Origin: Hydractinia symbiolongicarpus
Taxonomy: Eukaryota > Cnidaria > Hydrozoa > Anthoathecata > Hydractiniidae
Length of the DNA stretch: 64,000 nt
NCBI RefSeq assembly: GCF_029227915.1
Contig: NC_079884.1
Coordinates: forward strand, 8,122,001 to 8,186,000
Reading direction: 5' to 3'
Part shown: piece after piece, positions 1 through 20,722 of the stretch
Layout: each line of letters starts with the position of its first letter
Position numbering within the stretch: the first letter of the stretch is position 1
Program-made: the position numbers and the translations under genes
The notes under the pieces: generated by a model
What the model was told of the DNA's origin: nothing
The model's input: the letters and a program-made list of their open reading frames with translations, nothing else
The model's database searches: none

Positions 1-7628
<7,628 letters not shown>

Positions 7629-10600
7629 GATGTAGGGAGCGTGGGTAAATCATGTAGATGCTTTTCCAGCACCTATAAGTGCCGGATTCTACAAATGAAA
7701 AAATGAAGTTGACAACAAAGAACTGAAATTACGATGGTGCAATAAAAATGGCGGATTTCAAATATTTACAAAATGAGATTTTTCTCAGTTTAAAAACGTA
7801 CTTACCACTGACTACTTTGATAAAATGATTTGGGAACAAAACTTCTTTGAGCAGAACTACTTTTATACAAAAAGTTCTACTAGATGGCGCAGATATTCTT
7901 GGATTTTCTGGCCGGGTAATAATTTTTTGTTTGTTTCTGAAATTTTGTCTTCGGGACGAAGTTACCAGCATAAAGGCTGGTAATGAATAATTTATGCGCG
8001 ATTTTCAAAACGTAACGAATAATTAAGCGCACCAAGTTAGTACTTACGCTTTTTTTCCGTAGAGCTAAAAAGTCAAGATTCGGTTACCACACATACAGCA
8101 GTTGTCTAATTTGGCCATTTTTTGTATTTGCACCATGTTTTTTTATTGTACATAATCTACGCATGTGTGTAGATAGCAAAGAAGAAGTAAAATGGTCAAA
8201 GGAAAATATAAAATTATTGCGAACTTCTACGTCTTAAAGTTTCTTTGCTCGGGGAGGAGACTGTTGGGACCTTTACCCAATGTTTGATACGTAATATTAT
8301 TACTCCTTTACTGTTCGCTGTTGATCTTTGTATCGCGACCTCGTTCCCAGGCTTTTTCTGACACTGTATATTCGCATTCAAAACAGAGATTGTTATGAAC
8401 TAAATGATGTAAAATTTCGCAAGAATTTGATTTCGTAACTTCGCGAATTTTTGTGTTTTTTGCGAACTGCTTTAATTACCACTGTCAATTCTGTCAATAG
8501 AAATTCAAAAATTAGAAATACAATTTTGTAAAGCCTTCTTTTTCGCAAAATTTCCAGATAATAAGTTTTATTTATAATAATAACAGAAAAAATATATTTT
8601 ACATTGCGCCAACTGTAGATGTGTAAAGAGCCCAAGTCGCCGGCTTTCTACCCAAAAACCCTTGCGTCAATAATGACAGAGATTTCTCTGATGAAATCCC
8701 TTTACCTATGGAAATGAATACACGTGTAATAGCATTTGCTAAACGCTTTTTCTTTTAAAAACATGCTTTATAAGAATATCAAGCTGAATTTTAGGTTAAA
8801 AAATAGGTCAATTGTTTAGAACAACAGAAAAACAAGTATATTACCAGCCTTGTTAGAAATTTGGTATTCTTATAAAAAAACCTTGTTGAATACTAACATT
8901 AAACATTCCAAATGATGAAATAGAAATTGGCTACACGACAAAATAGATCCTCGCAAAACTTATTAAAACTATCAATTTGGAAAATTAAATTCTCTCAAAA
9001 TCTAAAATAACATAAAAAAATTTCGGTTCGCGAAAAAGCGAATATAAATTTTCGGGTAAATATGTTCCATTAGGCCTGTTTTAACCTATGTTTACGCATG
9101 CGTTTAATATCAAAAAAGTTTTGATATTAAAATCATGCGTTTTTTACAATGAGTTTATTTCACATCAAAGAAATCTTTTGTTTTTACCGTCAATGCTTAA
9201 AGTGAGAGTGGCTTTCATGAGAGCATTGCACGAGTAGAAAAAAAGACAGTGACAAAAAACGAAAATACTAATCTGTGATGAAATATAAAATAGGAATAGT
9301 AGCAGAGAAAGCAATGTCTTTGTGATAAAGCTGACAATGGATATAAGGAAATAGTCAGAAAAGAAAATGGTTGGAGAGAGAGACATAAAAAGTAGGGTAT
9401 AAACAAGAATTGGTGTGTTTTTTTATGTTTAAAAAATAGTTTGTGAAAATATTTAAATTTTCTCGCTGTCCACATCCATACTTATAAGTCACAAATCCTA
9501 ACTTTCGTTTCAAAATTAAGTTCAATGCGAACGCAAAATCTTACTGCATAATTAATTAGATGAAAATAAACTCATTCATGAGTTTAGTAATAAACAGTTC
9601 AATAATAAACGTATTTAGTGCGAAATAGGCTTTATGGTAAATTGATAGACAAAATTTTTTCACTTGCGTAAATTAGTATATCCGCCTTATGCTTTTCAGG
9701 CGAGATATCTAAATTATCAAATTATTTAACACTTTTCTTTAAAGCAAGCGTGCTATATATAATTTCTATAAAATTGAAGAATCTGAAAATTACTACCTTA
9801 AATTGGTGCAAAATAAAATTCAGTAACATCAATGCAACTGTTTTGTATTTTTTTAGGAACCTTCACCCTTTTTTCAAAAGTTTTTCGATCTTTGTATGCT
9901 CCAGGCGTTTTCTACTTATTTTCAATTTTTTTCACCGACTGGTAGCCGTGTAGTAGAGCGTGTGCTTCCAGTGCATAAAATTGTAGGCTCAAACCTCGAG
10001 TCATACCAGAGACATAAAAGTGTAAATTGATCCTTTCTGCTTAGCGTTCAGCGTGAAAATAGGATTAATATCTTAGGTGGTTGTCAAGTTGGGTACCTGC
10101 TGTCGTGCTTTCACGGCTCACGGCTGAGAGCTTTAAATGCACTGGGGGTGGGGGGAAGGGAGTTATCTAGGACCCTCGTTGACAAGAGTACCATCCGTTG
10201 ACAACAGTACTAATAGGTTTTGAAGAAACTATCCTGGAAAATGTTTGGTATAATAATTCAGGAGTTCCTCCGGTTTTTGGATTTTCTAGAAAGTTCTTAA
10301 GAGAGAATTGAAGTGCAGAATTTTCCAGAAATAGTTGCCACTCTTTTTTTTAAAATCCTCCACTTCTTTCAAATTTTCCTGGCAAATGTACACACGGATG
10401 ATTAGTCTGATATTCGCTCAATGTACAGATCCGGATTTGGAGGCATATTTTATATAAAAAGTAGGAACATTCGTTAAGATTGCGAAATGACTTTACGAAT
10501 TTAGTGTAAAAAAAAAAAAAAAAGAATTTGTCTGCGCGTATCCTTTTTATACTTTCTATGAAACATATAAAATTTGTTAAATAAAAGTATTAAAGATTGA

Positions 10601-10856
10601 AGAAAATATTACATAAAAACATGTTTTTATAAATTATGTTAACATTAAATATATGTGAAATGATAAAAGTGTAAATTTAAATTATCCTTAAAATATATGC
10701 TGCCCTTAAATTAAAAAAAATAACCCCGAAAAAAATACCACCGCATGAGCGAAGTCTTAATTTTTTATCTGAATTTTATAGCAGGCTAACAATAGCTGGC
10801 TGGTCTATTGTAATGAATCACGCTGGTGCACATAATATCGTCTCGTCTTATAAAAA
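7629..10856. other. Intergenic: PRRC2 5' flank to DUF389 gene 3' flank
   Basis: No gene was recognised here. Short open frames show no recognisable domain. The stretch next to 7628 should hold the PRRC2 promoter and 5' UTR; no TATA box stands out. An imperfect hairpin lies at about 9093-9140 (ACGCATG...TTTAATATCAAAA paired with TTTTGATATTAAAATCATGCGT). Near 9942-10012 is a degenerate tRNA-like segment with weak A and B boxes. An A-run of about 18 is near 10507. Confidence 0.5.
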
Positions 10857-13800
10857 CTAAACTTCCGTATCTTCAACCGACAACAACAACGGCTGTGAGG
10901 AAGTCGACATTTTCTTCGACTTTTCGCTTACACTTGCTGTGTCTTCATTCAACGTGTTAATTGTGAATCTGTAACGAAATAATAACTTCACAATAATGTG
11001 GCTGTTGAAAACATCGATATCTCTATCACAATAATCGTGTTCTGTCTATCTATTTAGAATGATTGCGCCGTAGCTTTATTTCGCACTCTTATAAAAAAAT
11101 GAGTAAAGGGAGTGCACAGGAGGTATCTTGAAAAAAAAATGGTACGTATTTGATATGTGATAAAAAAAATAATATGGTTGATCAACTAATATTCAAAACA
11201 AGTCGGTAACCCGTGAAAAAACCACAGAGTCGCTCATCCTTTATATATCGCATTTCGTGTTTCCGTGGCATGATTTTATAACTCAGCGGGGGTCCGCGCA
11301 GAGACAGACAAAATACGGCTATTATCTAAGTAGTCGTTAACCCGTTGAAAAATTCACGGGGTCCGTCGTTTATATTATCACATTTCGTATTTTTGTACTT
11401 GTCATGTTTTACTGTGGTCACAAAAACCATTAAACATGCTTTGCTAAACATTATGTACGTGTTCTTACCGAGAATTGGAATGGAAGGTTGTTGCTCCCAG
11501 GTTGTAAGCTTTAGTCACCTGGAAGCGAGATATTGGTTCTAATTTCCCCTGGGGTGCATCGAACAGTTGCTTGATGACTGTTCCCTATAACAAAAACATG
11601 AGAGACAATACTACACTAGAGGACCTTACCTGGCATGCAAGTTGCCGTGTAATTAGCTTTGTATATAAATAGAAATTAAGTCCGCATCAAAATTTGTGAT
11701 ATTAATACCAAGAAATATTTCTTAAAAACCTATAGAATGAGACCTTTACAATACTTTTTGGCAAAAAACTGCCAATTTACCAATATGCTTTTTTACTTTC
11801 TTCAAAATTTTCCGAGTTGAAAGTACCTATATATATAGCCTCAAGTTAATAGGTTTCATATAATAAATTTTCTCCATTGAGGAAAAAATACTCATCTAAC
11901 TAACTAATGAGACTGTTTAACTTAAACCGGTTTCAGTCACTTCAGTCCACTGTGCATTTCTTAGGACTTTTACATTGACCAAATTGGAATTCATACCGCT
12001 GCGACATTTCCATATAAACACATCAATTAATACAGTTTTCCGATCAGTGCGCATACTTTAGGTCACGAAAACCATAAATGCGGCTTTTTACGTGCCACCC
12101 CATAAAGTACATTTAACCCGAAGTGAAATATCATGAGCACAGATGCACCTTGTCAGAACCAATTTACGCAACATCCAAGTCTGGCATTCAATAAAAAGTT
12201 AATTTGGTGTCCCATTTACAAGTTCAATTAACAGGGTCGCATTTACTTTAGCATTGAAACATATCTTCACAATGCAAAATAAAAGAGGAAGAGTAAAATT
12301 TTACGATTAAAACTCAGAGTAGAAAAGATTGGTGAGGCATTTCTATGGTCTAAAAATTGTAAACAGACCTGCATACCACTCAACTGTTTAATGTTTATTG
12401 AAATACACTCCAAAATCATTTTTTGGTAAAAATTCTGCGCTAGAGAATGAAGAAATTCTGTTCCTCTTTCATAAGACAGAAATATATTTCAATGGAAGAG
12501 AATACCTAAAAAAGCAATGAACAGAAAGACAGTGTAGGCATGGTAATCTATTCGTATAGTATTATACTAACCGACACTTTTCCAGGCAAACGTCTAACTA
12601 TACCATTAAAGGTTGGTTCATATTCTAACGCTTTGATGCGTTTTTTTAGCTCCTGCACAATACGAGCTCCTTCTTCCGGTTTAACAGTATCGATAGTGGT
12701 GAAGTTAGGAATTTCAAGTTTCTAAACAGAAGATTTAAATTTCTACCATGATAATGTAACGGTAAATTAACGAAGATAAAACTACACAAAGACAGAGACA
12801 ACAGGGAACTTTCATTTAAAAATCGCCTCGATTTTGGAGGCCATTATAGTGACGTTCCTTGTTTTCGTAATTATTCATATGAAAAACAAACAAACAAACA
12901 AAAAGCAACCTACTCCCCATTCTTCTAAAATTTTATCTCCCATTTTTTTAGTCGAATCCATCGTGTGCGCTTTTAAATATTCTCTTGTTGTTTTTAAATC
13001 CTTCTTCCAAAAATCTTTCGTCACAGCTGTTCCAGTACGCGGTGCAACTTCCTTAACCTGAAAAACACACACTTTAGTGAAACACAGTGGTATAAATTTA
13101 GACTACCTGTGAACCTTTTCACTGTATGATGGTACCAAAATCAACTCGTTAATGTTAAGAGGCCCAAGAGCACTTATTCAAATTTTGCCCTTTTTTAATA
13201 TTCTTCTCAAACTAACAACTTTTTTAAATCATTACATTTACTTTACTATGTGATGCTACAAATCAGAAATTAAAGTCATCAACTTTTCAGAAAAATGCTA
13301 GAGACAAAACTCAAAGAAGACCCCTACTCCTCCTTCGATAGGAACGTGTATTTCTTTCAGCGCTCTAAGCACTTGATTGGGATGGGCGCTTATTCCAATA
13401 GAGCGTTTTATAAGAAATTGCTAAATCAGGCATAAACAGCATGTGAAAATTCTTCATTGAACACTAGTAATAAATTAGTAGGGAGTGATAATACTCGACA
13501 CCTTTTTTGTTATTAACTCACTTTCAATATGATAACACCCATCAGAAATATGATGAAGATATTCACCACTGTTAATGTGACGCTAATAGCACCCATCTCT
13601 CCAAGCTGACCAGGTGTATAATCTTCGAGATTCACTTTTACTTGTGTTACGTCAGTAGTGTTACTTGGCTGCGCCTTTGTGATGGCGTTAATAATTGCAA
13701 ACGCCCAACAAATGCCCTAAATTTGAAGTAAAAATATTTTCACGAAAAGTCCTCATGTAAATAAGTATTTATTTTGCACTTGTATACACCAATCCGAAAT

Positions 13801-16800
13801 CTGCTTGGAACATGTTCAAAAAAGGGCGTTGGGGAAAGTTAGCGTACACACTTCTTTCAACTTCCAACTTCTAGCGCCTTCATTAGATCCGAAGTTCCGG
13901 AATTTTTTGTAGTGCAGAAAACATTGTTTGCACTGTAGATTCTTGATTTTCAAATTTTTATTCCTCCAAAATATAATTGACGGTTAAATATAATTAACTT
14001 ACAGCGTTGACTGCAGGGGGTAACAATGACGCAGATATGGCCACTCCTACCAAAGAACCAGCGTTACCTCCAAGTATTGACAGTGCTACGCCTGCTCCTG
14101 AAGGGATCGCAACAATCACTCCAACATATAAACTACGCAAAGCACCTCTACAAGAACAAGAAGGTTTTTTGTCATTTTTTAACAGCAGTAACTGGTTAGT
14201 CTACCTAATGACTCTGATCAAAGTAGTATAGCCACGCAAGACTATTTTAAATTGGAAATAGAGAATGATAGATAGAAATAGTTCAAAGGTTTTATAAAAT
14301 CCAATTTTCACTTGGCAATTGCAAAACCCTCAAATCAAAGGCGACCATGATGTGAGATGATTTATAAATTATGAAATCAGACGCACGCAGTCCAGCTTTG
14401 AGTTTATCTAGAAAGCTTTAGCCTTGTGAAGTTATAAAACAACAGTTTTTTGCAAATATTCTGAGGTGGAAATCAATTTAGATTTAGCTATTCGATGATT
14501 CATAAACCAATTTATGCAATAATTGTGTGATCCGCCAATTACATTTTAGTGATGTAGAAATATTTCCTAAAATAATTCCTATCAAAGGAATTATTTGAGA
14601 GCAATTTTTGTCACCTTCAAAAAAGAATATCAAATCTATGATAAACGAGAACCTCATTCATTCATGTACAATTTGGTGAAATGAATAGGTACAGATAATA
14701 TTATGAAAAAAGATCATAATTTACTAATATAATACAAACACTGCACCTAGACGCCATTTCTTGTGTTACTTTATTCCATCCAGGTACACCCGACCCACAT
14801 ATTATACCAAAAATAAAACCTACAAAAATACCAGAGCTGTGAGACAAACAGAGCATAGGGTCGTTCTTAATTTATTCTTTACTATAACTGACCCTGAGAA
14901 AATTGGCTCTTAATTTTTAAAAATCAAAAAACAAATTCTTCAGAACTTTTTAACTCTGTGTAAAAAGTGAAAAGGCCTATACAAATATCAACAGATAGAA
15001 ACATTTTAAGCCAAGACTCTTTGTTTACCATTTTGCAACTATATCGTAGAAATAAAATCAAGTAAGCTTCCGAGAGGGAAATAGTCATTACTAGGTATGG
15101 AAAAATATTTCAATTCAAACCTGCTACTAAACATATGCTAAGTCCAAGCAACTCATTTAATATTCCTGGTTTCCACAACCTTTTATAACGAAGTACAATA
15201 CCAAACGTACCACCTAAGATTGGACCCTATGAAAACAAAAAACACGATTTAGAGATTTACTTTTTATAACCAATGAAGGTGGTCACTGAAATAACAAAAA
15301 TTAATTTTTTAAATCTGCTTTTAAGGTTTTTAGGATAAAAAGGCTTTAAAAACATATCCAGCCAGCAATTTATCATCTATCGAGATGATTTCATGGTCAC
15401 TCGCTTTACTTGTATTAAAACACAGCAAAAATATGGGCTAAACTAAGCAATTGTTATTTTATAAAGCATTGATTTTGCGTTTCTTTCATTACCAATGTAT
15501 TGCAACAACAAAAATGAAGAATTATATATCAAACGACAATCATTTTAGAGAAGCACACACAAAAGAGAGACAAAAGCTAGAAGTGCAACCAATATATGAA
15601 TGCATTGTGTTGTAACATTTGCACTGTGTTTCTTTAATAATAGCCGTATTTTGTCTGTCCGCGAGAACGTGCAAAGGGCTCACGAAATGCGATATATAAA
15701 GGACGGGTGGCCCCGTGGATTTTTTCACAGGTTAACGACTAGTTATATTTACTAACCATGAGTGGTGAGACCAACATGCTTGCAACTAACAATACTGAAC
15801 TGTTCTCAACTAGACCAACTGCAGCTATCAAACTAAAAATATATGTATTGAAAACAAAACATACACATCAAATCAAAATAAGGCTAAAATAAGTTGAGGA
15901 TTACACATACAGTTGCAGAACAATTTAATTTATTTTATTAGTACTAAATTGGAATTTATTTTGGAAAAAATAATCTTAAAACTATATTTAGATGAAAGAA
16001 GCTTACCTTGCCATTACGATTAACATAACATAGTCAAACGTTAACTGTGATCCAGAACGAACAACATCTATTACCTGTATGTGAAAGTATAGTAGAGTAG
16101 CTGATTTATCAAGAAACTGTGGAGTGTGAGTATTCCAAAATGGAAATCGTATTAAACAGAACCTAATATTTATCAACCTAATAATTACACACGATGCAAA
16201 CGGTGTTGTTGGGTTGGAAGAGTTATGAGATATTCACAGTAGACATAATAAGCCAATCTTGCACGTTCTTTCGTATTAAAAAAATAAACCATTATTCGAA
16301 AAAGATATATACATATGAAAGATATACTATACGTCATTATCTGCATTTCTTACACTTCCAGTTATCAGTTTCGCATAGCATTATAATCAGCAAAAGTTTT
16401 TTGGATTTTTTACATTAAGGTAGATACAATTATTTATTTTTATTCGTAAATCCTCTTTATATTTCTATATGTCTATTATTGTCCATTGTTTTTGTAACTG
16501 TTTCATTGTTTAAAAAATTCGTAAAAATTTTAAAAACTTCTATCAATGTAATTCGCCTGATGATGTTTAGTACTGGCGAGCGAAATATTACCGAAAAAAA
16601 TATATAAATAAAATAGATTTCCTAATTTACTTTCTCTTGTATTATTATACTAGTCGTTACACAGAGCTACCAGTTTGTAAAAAACCTACTTCTATGTATA
16701 ACCGTTGTTACTATATGGTTTTGCTTTGGTTTGTTTGTGTTTAAATATTTCTTAATGTTTGAAAATGTTGTTTTGCTTATTTTCTGTGAAAAAGACATTT

Positions 16801-19800
16801 TAAATCTAATATTTTTTTCTTTTTAGTATACCCATAAGTTCATGAATGGCTTTTCATTTCCTAATTTGTAAGTATATAAGAATTAGGTAAAGAAAAAAAT
16901 CTGTGAAAATACAGAACAAAATTCAAAGTTAAACATATGTAGGTAATTGTAGGGATATAAGGAGCTTTTGGCAAATTCTTTGCCTCTAAATAAACCCACA
17001 GGTTAACCTGTGATACATATTGTGGTCCTCCCATTATCAACCATCATATCCCAAAGAACAGCTATTTCATGTACGTTTGGCACAAAGTAACAGTTCCGCT
17101 ACTATTATACACAGAAAACAGGTATAAATAAAGTAGACAGTCAGTAGCTTTTGGACAAATCCATAGGTTCGATCCACTGGTTCACCAATCCTTTTACTAA
17201 ATTTTATGTGCTCATAGCATGGCTATAAAATGACACAGACAACAGTTAATGTAGAGAAAGTTTATATATACCCTAACGTTAAATGAACAACTTACCTGTG
17301 CAACTGTCAATCTGGATTTGATAGACTGAAAGAACTGTTCTCTCTTTGGTGTCATTTCACTTAAAATAATAAAATTCATTCAGTGATATTTCCTTTTTCT
17401 TATTAATTTTTGAAAATAAAACTTTTTTTTAATATTTCTTTCACTTCTTCATAGCATTTTTTAACGATATTGTTAATTACAGGATATGTAAGTTTCTAAG
17501 ATCGTGTATACAATCAAATCTTCAATATTCATTCTCAAAAAAATAGCACTGGGAACATTTCAAATTGTATATTTTTTAATTTTCTGAAAAAGCCTTCTTA
17601 AAAACATGTATATACTGATAAAGCTATCCTGGATAAAAATGCTGGTAATAAATCAATTCGCTTTAAGCCATTATTATTTAAAATATTATTTATATAAAAA
17701 CAACCTTGTTAAAGGGAATACAATACTTGGGCGTACACACGTTTTAATACACAGAAATTACAAAACTGAGGTGTCTGTGTTTCAATTCACTTCTACCTTT
17801 CAACAAGTAGGTTGATTTCATTCATGCATATTTTTTTATAATCTTCACTTCCCCTTCACTCCAAAAAATCTATCATGGGACATTTACTGGTGTAATGTTT
17901 TTTATTAAGGTTGAGTTGGAAGTTTAAGAAATGCTTTTGTTCTGTAAATTTTGAAGATACTTTAGTATGTCTAGTAAAAATAAAACCAGTTACATCTACA
18001 AAAAGATTTTAAGCCTTCAGCAAGAAATTACAGATTTTAAACGTTAAAACCCTTTTAACCTTTTTCTCAGCTCACTTTGATCACCATGTAAAGAGTCATT
18101 TTGGTCTTGTTCCTCACCACGTAATAACATTGATGGAAAATTGACTGTCACTGGAATAATGCTAAATAGAACAATATCATGACAAAATAAAATAACAATA
18201 AGCAGACTATTTAATTCAAAAATTTAATTACAACTTTAAAAAAATTAAAAAAATTATTCATTGTTACATTTTTTTATGATTTATTATGTTTTACATAATG
18301 TACATGTGTACATTATAATATAATTTGGTTCCAATTATGGAACTTTGATGAGTTAATTTTTAACTTAAGTGAAAACCTATAAAAACAATTAACCAGGGTT
18401 AGTACATGATATTAACTCATAATAACCCTAAAAAGACATTACAGGCGGGGGGCATTGCTCTTGTTCATGCAAAGACTCACTCAATTTTAAGAAAATAAGA
18501 AACTAGCTGAGCAATTGATTGCTCCCCAATTCCACAAAACGTTTGTCTGGCTGAGCAATATCAATTCATCTCACATGGAAATCAATGTTATCTTTGTTAT
18601 TATTTGGAGTAAAAATTAACCAAAATATATAAAAAGATGATAAAACAGATAAAAAAAAAACATTTGTAATAAAATATGCGTTTATAAGCTTATTCTATTT
18701 ATTCAGGTTGCTCTCCAGTCAAATTATTGTAACCTTGGGAGAGCGATTTATTGCTCGGGTGTTATGTTCTTATTGATAGGCTTGCATTATATGTGATATA
18801 ACAAATTTTCAGATAACTCAAATGTACAGCATCATAGACTAGTGTGTTGTAGAAATGGGTTCAATGACAAAGAAATATTAATATTTTTTTGTTCAAATTT
18901 TTCTGTGTGTAAATAAAGTTGCTTACTTTTTCAGTATTGAGTAAAATTTTATGAATCATTGAATGACATTGAGTAAAATTTTATGAATCATTGAATGACA
19001 TTTTAAAGGTTATGTTGTGGGTTACATAATTTTGTAAAGCTAGACACAATCCACCAAAACCTAATAAGATTAGCAACATTAAAAGAAATATGTTTAATGT
19101 CCTTCCATAACCTTTTAAAAATGTATGTAAAAAGGTGTATATTTTTTTTCAAAAACTAAATCAACAAATTAGTTAACTAGTCGGTGTCCTGTGAAGAAAT
19201 CCACGGGTTCGCCTTTCCTTTTTATACTGCATTGTGTGCGACTTGCTACTTGCGTGCATATTTTGCGTGATATACAGACGTACATGGATATTTTAATATA
19301 GATAAAATTAAATTATCCTTTATAAAAATTCTTTTTGATTTTGATTAAATTTGTTCTTAAAAAACACTTTTACCTAATAGAAGAGAAATTGTTATTCCCA
19401 ATACCAGCTGTCAGCAATTGATTGAGTATTTCATCAGAGCGTTTTGACTCAAGTGGAAATAGCACCTATGTTGCAAATGACAAAAATAAAAATGATGAAT
19501 TGACAGTGCTGAATGGTGAATTCCATGAATTTTCCACAGACTCCATATAAGACTTTCTGTTTGTGAGCTAAGGATGGTAGCTTCAAGTGTAGTGACTGGG
19601 AATTCACACGAATTCTTTCACATACTAATGAGATGATTCCATTCACCATAAAATTCTTTGAATGTAAAATAGTCTTGAAAGTAAAATACTTGTCTTGCAT
19701 GTAAATGAACCATTCTTACCTGCCAATATTCACCATTTTCAGTTCTCTGCCATGAAGCCTTTGTAATTTTATTCTTTTTGAAAATATTTACTGCAACCTA

Positions 19801-20722
19801 AACGTAAATAAATAACATGCATGTGTAACCTTATATTTAGCAATACATCTTAGTACTTAACACTCACCCCTGTGGCATCGTACGAAAGAAATCTACTATA
19901 AAGTTTTTTGGCACTCTTGGTTTTGACAACAGGTTTTAATTCCGTTGTTGAATCAGATGATAGTTTTTTGTCCACAGATTCATGTTTTACTGAAGCAGTT
20001 TCTTCTTTTATGTCGCAACTCTGATCTTTCTCATCTAAATTGCCATCAGTCTGATCTTTCTTGTCTTTTTCTGATTTAAATGCATCCTCTAAAGAAACAG
20101 AAAAAAATTATATTCCTTCTATACGCCTATTACATAAAGTTGACTTATTTCCTTTCCTTTTAAAATATAATTAATACGGCAATATAAATACTTATTATCA
20201 TTGCACTAAGAACTGGAAAAACATGATATAATACTGGAACAAATTACAAATTTTTTTTAATTTTCTTGGAAAACACAACAAGAAAAAAGTGTGTTCTGCA
20301 CAAGTAGCACACATTAAGTACAATGCATAGTTTAAAAAACATTGCCTTGTTCATTGTCTTCTAGAATTTTAAATGCTTCTTTGATTTAATACATTTGAAA
20401 AAGTTGCGGAATTTGATTTTGCAAGTAGGTATCAAAATCAAAAAAATGAGTTCTGCAATAATTTCTTCTTGCAAACATCTCTTCCTTAAGTTTTATGGAT
20501 GAAAAAAAAATGATGCAGAATGTTTTAAATTGTAATTGCACACAATAAGTTCATACCAACATTTTTATTATCCTTCATTAATATGTACTCATCATCATCT
20601 TCATCAATTTTTTCTTCTACTTCATCTAGGTATGTCTGTTTAAGATCTTTACCAGATAACTCCTTGTTTAACCGACTATTCTCATCAAATGGCAAATGGA
20701 TCAGAAATAACACAGTTGACAT
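10857..20722 (-). CDS. DUF389/TIGR00341-family multi-pass membrane protein
   Basis: Complete gene of 16 coding exons: 20557-20722, 19868-20088, 19720-19797, 19374-19465, 18060-18161, 17296-17359, 16007-16074, 15757-15832, 15121-15226, 14747-14819, 14003-14147, 13522-13716, 12914-13057, 12572-12721, 11469-11584, 10857-10968. They sum to 1908 nt (635 aa) with phase kept throughout. An acidic N-terminal region of about 130 residues (EEKIDEDDDEY) precedes a cytosolic-looking domain, then about six hydrophobic segments. Family motifs seen: SLIAAVGLVENSSVLLVASM followed by LVSPLMGPILGG, then QEMASRGA and VGVAISASLLPPAVNAG. The C-terminal 230 residues are soluble and end QPLLLSVEDTEV. Molecular function is unknown for the family; transport is only a guess. 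Prokaryotic members are usually shorter (family knowledge), so both ends are extensions. The exon at 14747-14819 uses an internal TTTTTGTAG acceptor, because the upstream CTCACAG would bring in a stop. Confidence 0.88.
11195..11400 (+). repeat. Palindrome-bearing repeat family R2, two tandem copies
   Basis: Two head-to-tail partial copies of a short family. Each has 'GTCGGTAACCCGTGAAAAAA' or 'GTCGTTAACCCGTTGAAAAA', then 'CTTTATATATCGCATTTCGT'. The first also has 'ACAGACAAAATACGGCTATT'. Other copies lie at 15641-15750, 19178-19300 and 41079-41205. The core is a CCGTGGA-N-TCCACGG palindrome, degenerate here. These copies lie in the last intron of the DUF389 gene, just downstream of exon 15 in transcript order. 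Confidence 0.6.
15641..15750 (-). repeat. Palindrome-bearing repeat family R2, copy on minus strand
   Basis: On the minus strand this reads ACTAGTCGTTAACCTGTGAA, then AAATCCACGGGGCC, CCTTTATATATCGCATTTCG and finally GACAGACAAAATACGGCTAT. It is collinear with the copies near 11.2 kb and 41.1 kb. It begins only a few bases from exon 15757-15832 of the DUF389 gene. Confidence 0.65.
16548..16625 (+). mobile_element. Possible 3' tail of a retroelement
   Basis: TCGCCTGATGATGTTTAGTA, then CTGGCGAGCGAAATATT and an A-rich run with AATAAA. The layout resembles 3' ends of Penelope-like and some other retroelements: a CGCC/GGCG stem around TGATGATG, then CGAAA, then an AATAAA tail. No reverse transcriptase was seen upstream. 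Tentative. Confidence 0.3.
18936..18999. repeat. Perfect 32-bp tandem duplication
   Basis: Two exact head-to-tail copies of a unit starting ATTGAGTAAAATTTTATGAA, at 18936-18967 and 18968-18999, in the DUF389 gene's intron 4. Likely a recent duplication; no function inferred. Confidence 0.9.
19178..19300 (+). repeat. Palindrome-bearing repeat family R2 copy
   Basis: ACTAGTCGGTGTCCTGTGAA, then GAAATCCACGGGTTCGCC, a CTTTTTATACTGCAT block, TTTTGCGTGATATACAGACG and ending near ATTTTAATATAGAT. It lies in DUF389 gene intron 4, immediately before exon 19374-19465. Confidence 0.6.

Noticed and set aside
14007-14231. 74-codon plus-strand open frame
   Set aside because: It is antisense to DUF389 exon 14003-14147, which carries the conserved SLLPPAVNA motif.
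14820-14838. Upstream acceptor CTCACAG for DUF389 exon 10
   Set aside because: It has a good consensus, but in the required phase it brings in an immediate TAG. The TTTTTGTAG acceptor 17 nt downstream keeps frame and restores a continuous membrane segment.
18071-18076. Donor CAAA|GTGAGC in DUF389 exon 5
   Set aside because: It is a better donor by consensus, but joining to exon 17296-17359 would give a stop codon. AAAAAG|GTTAAA keeps frame.
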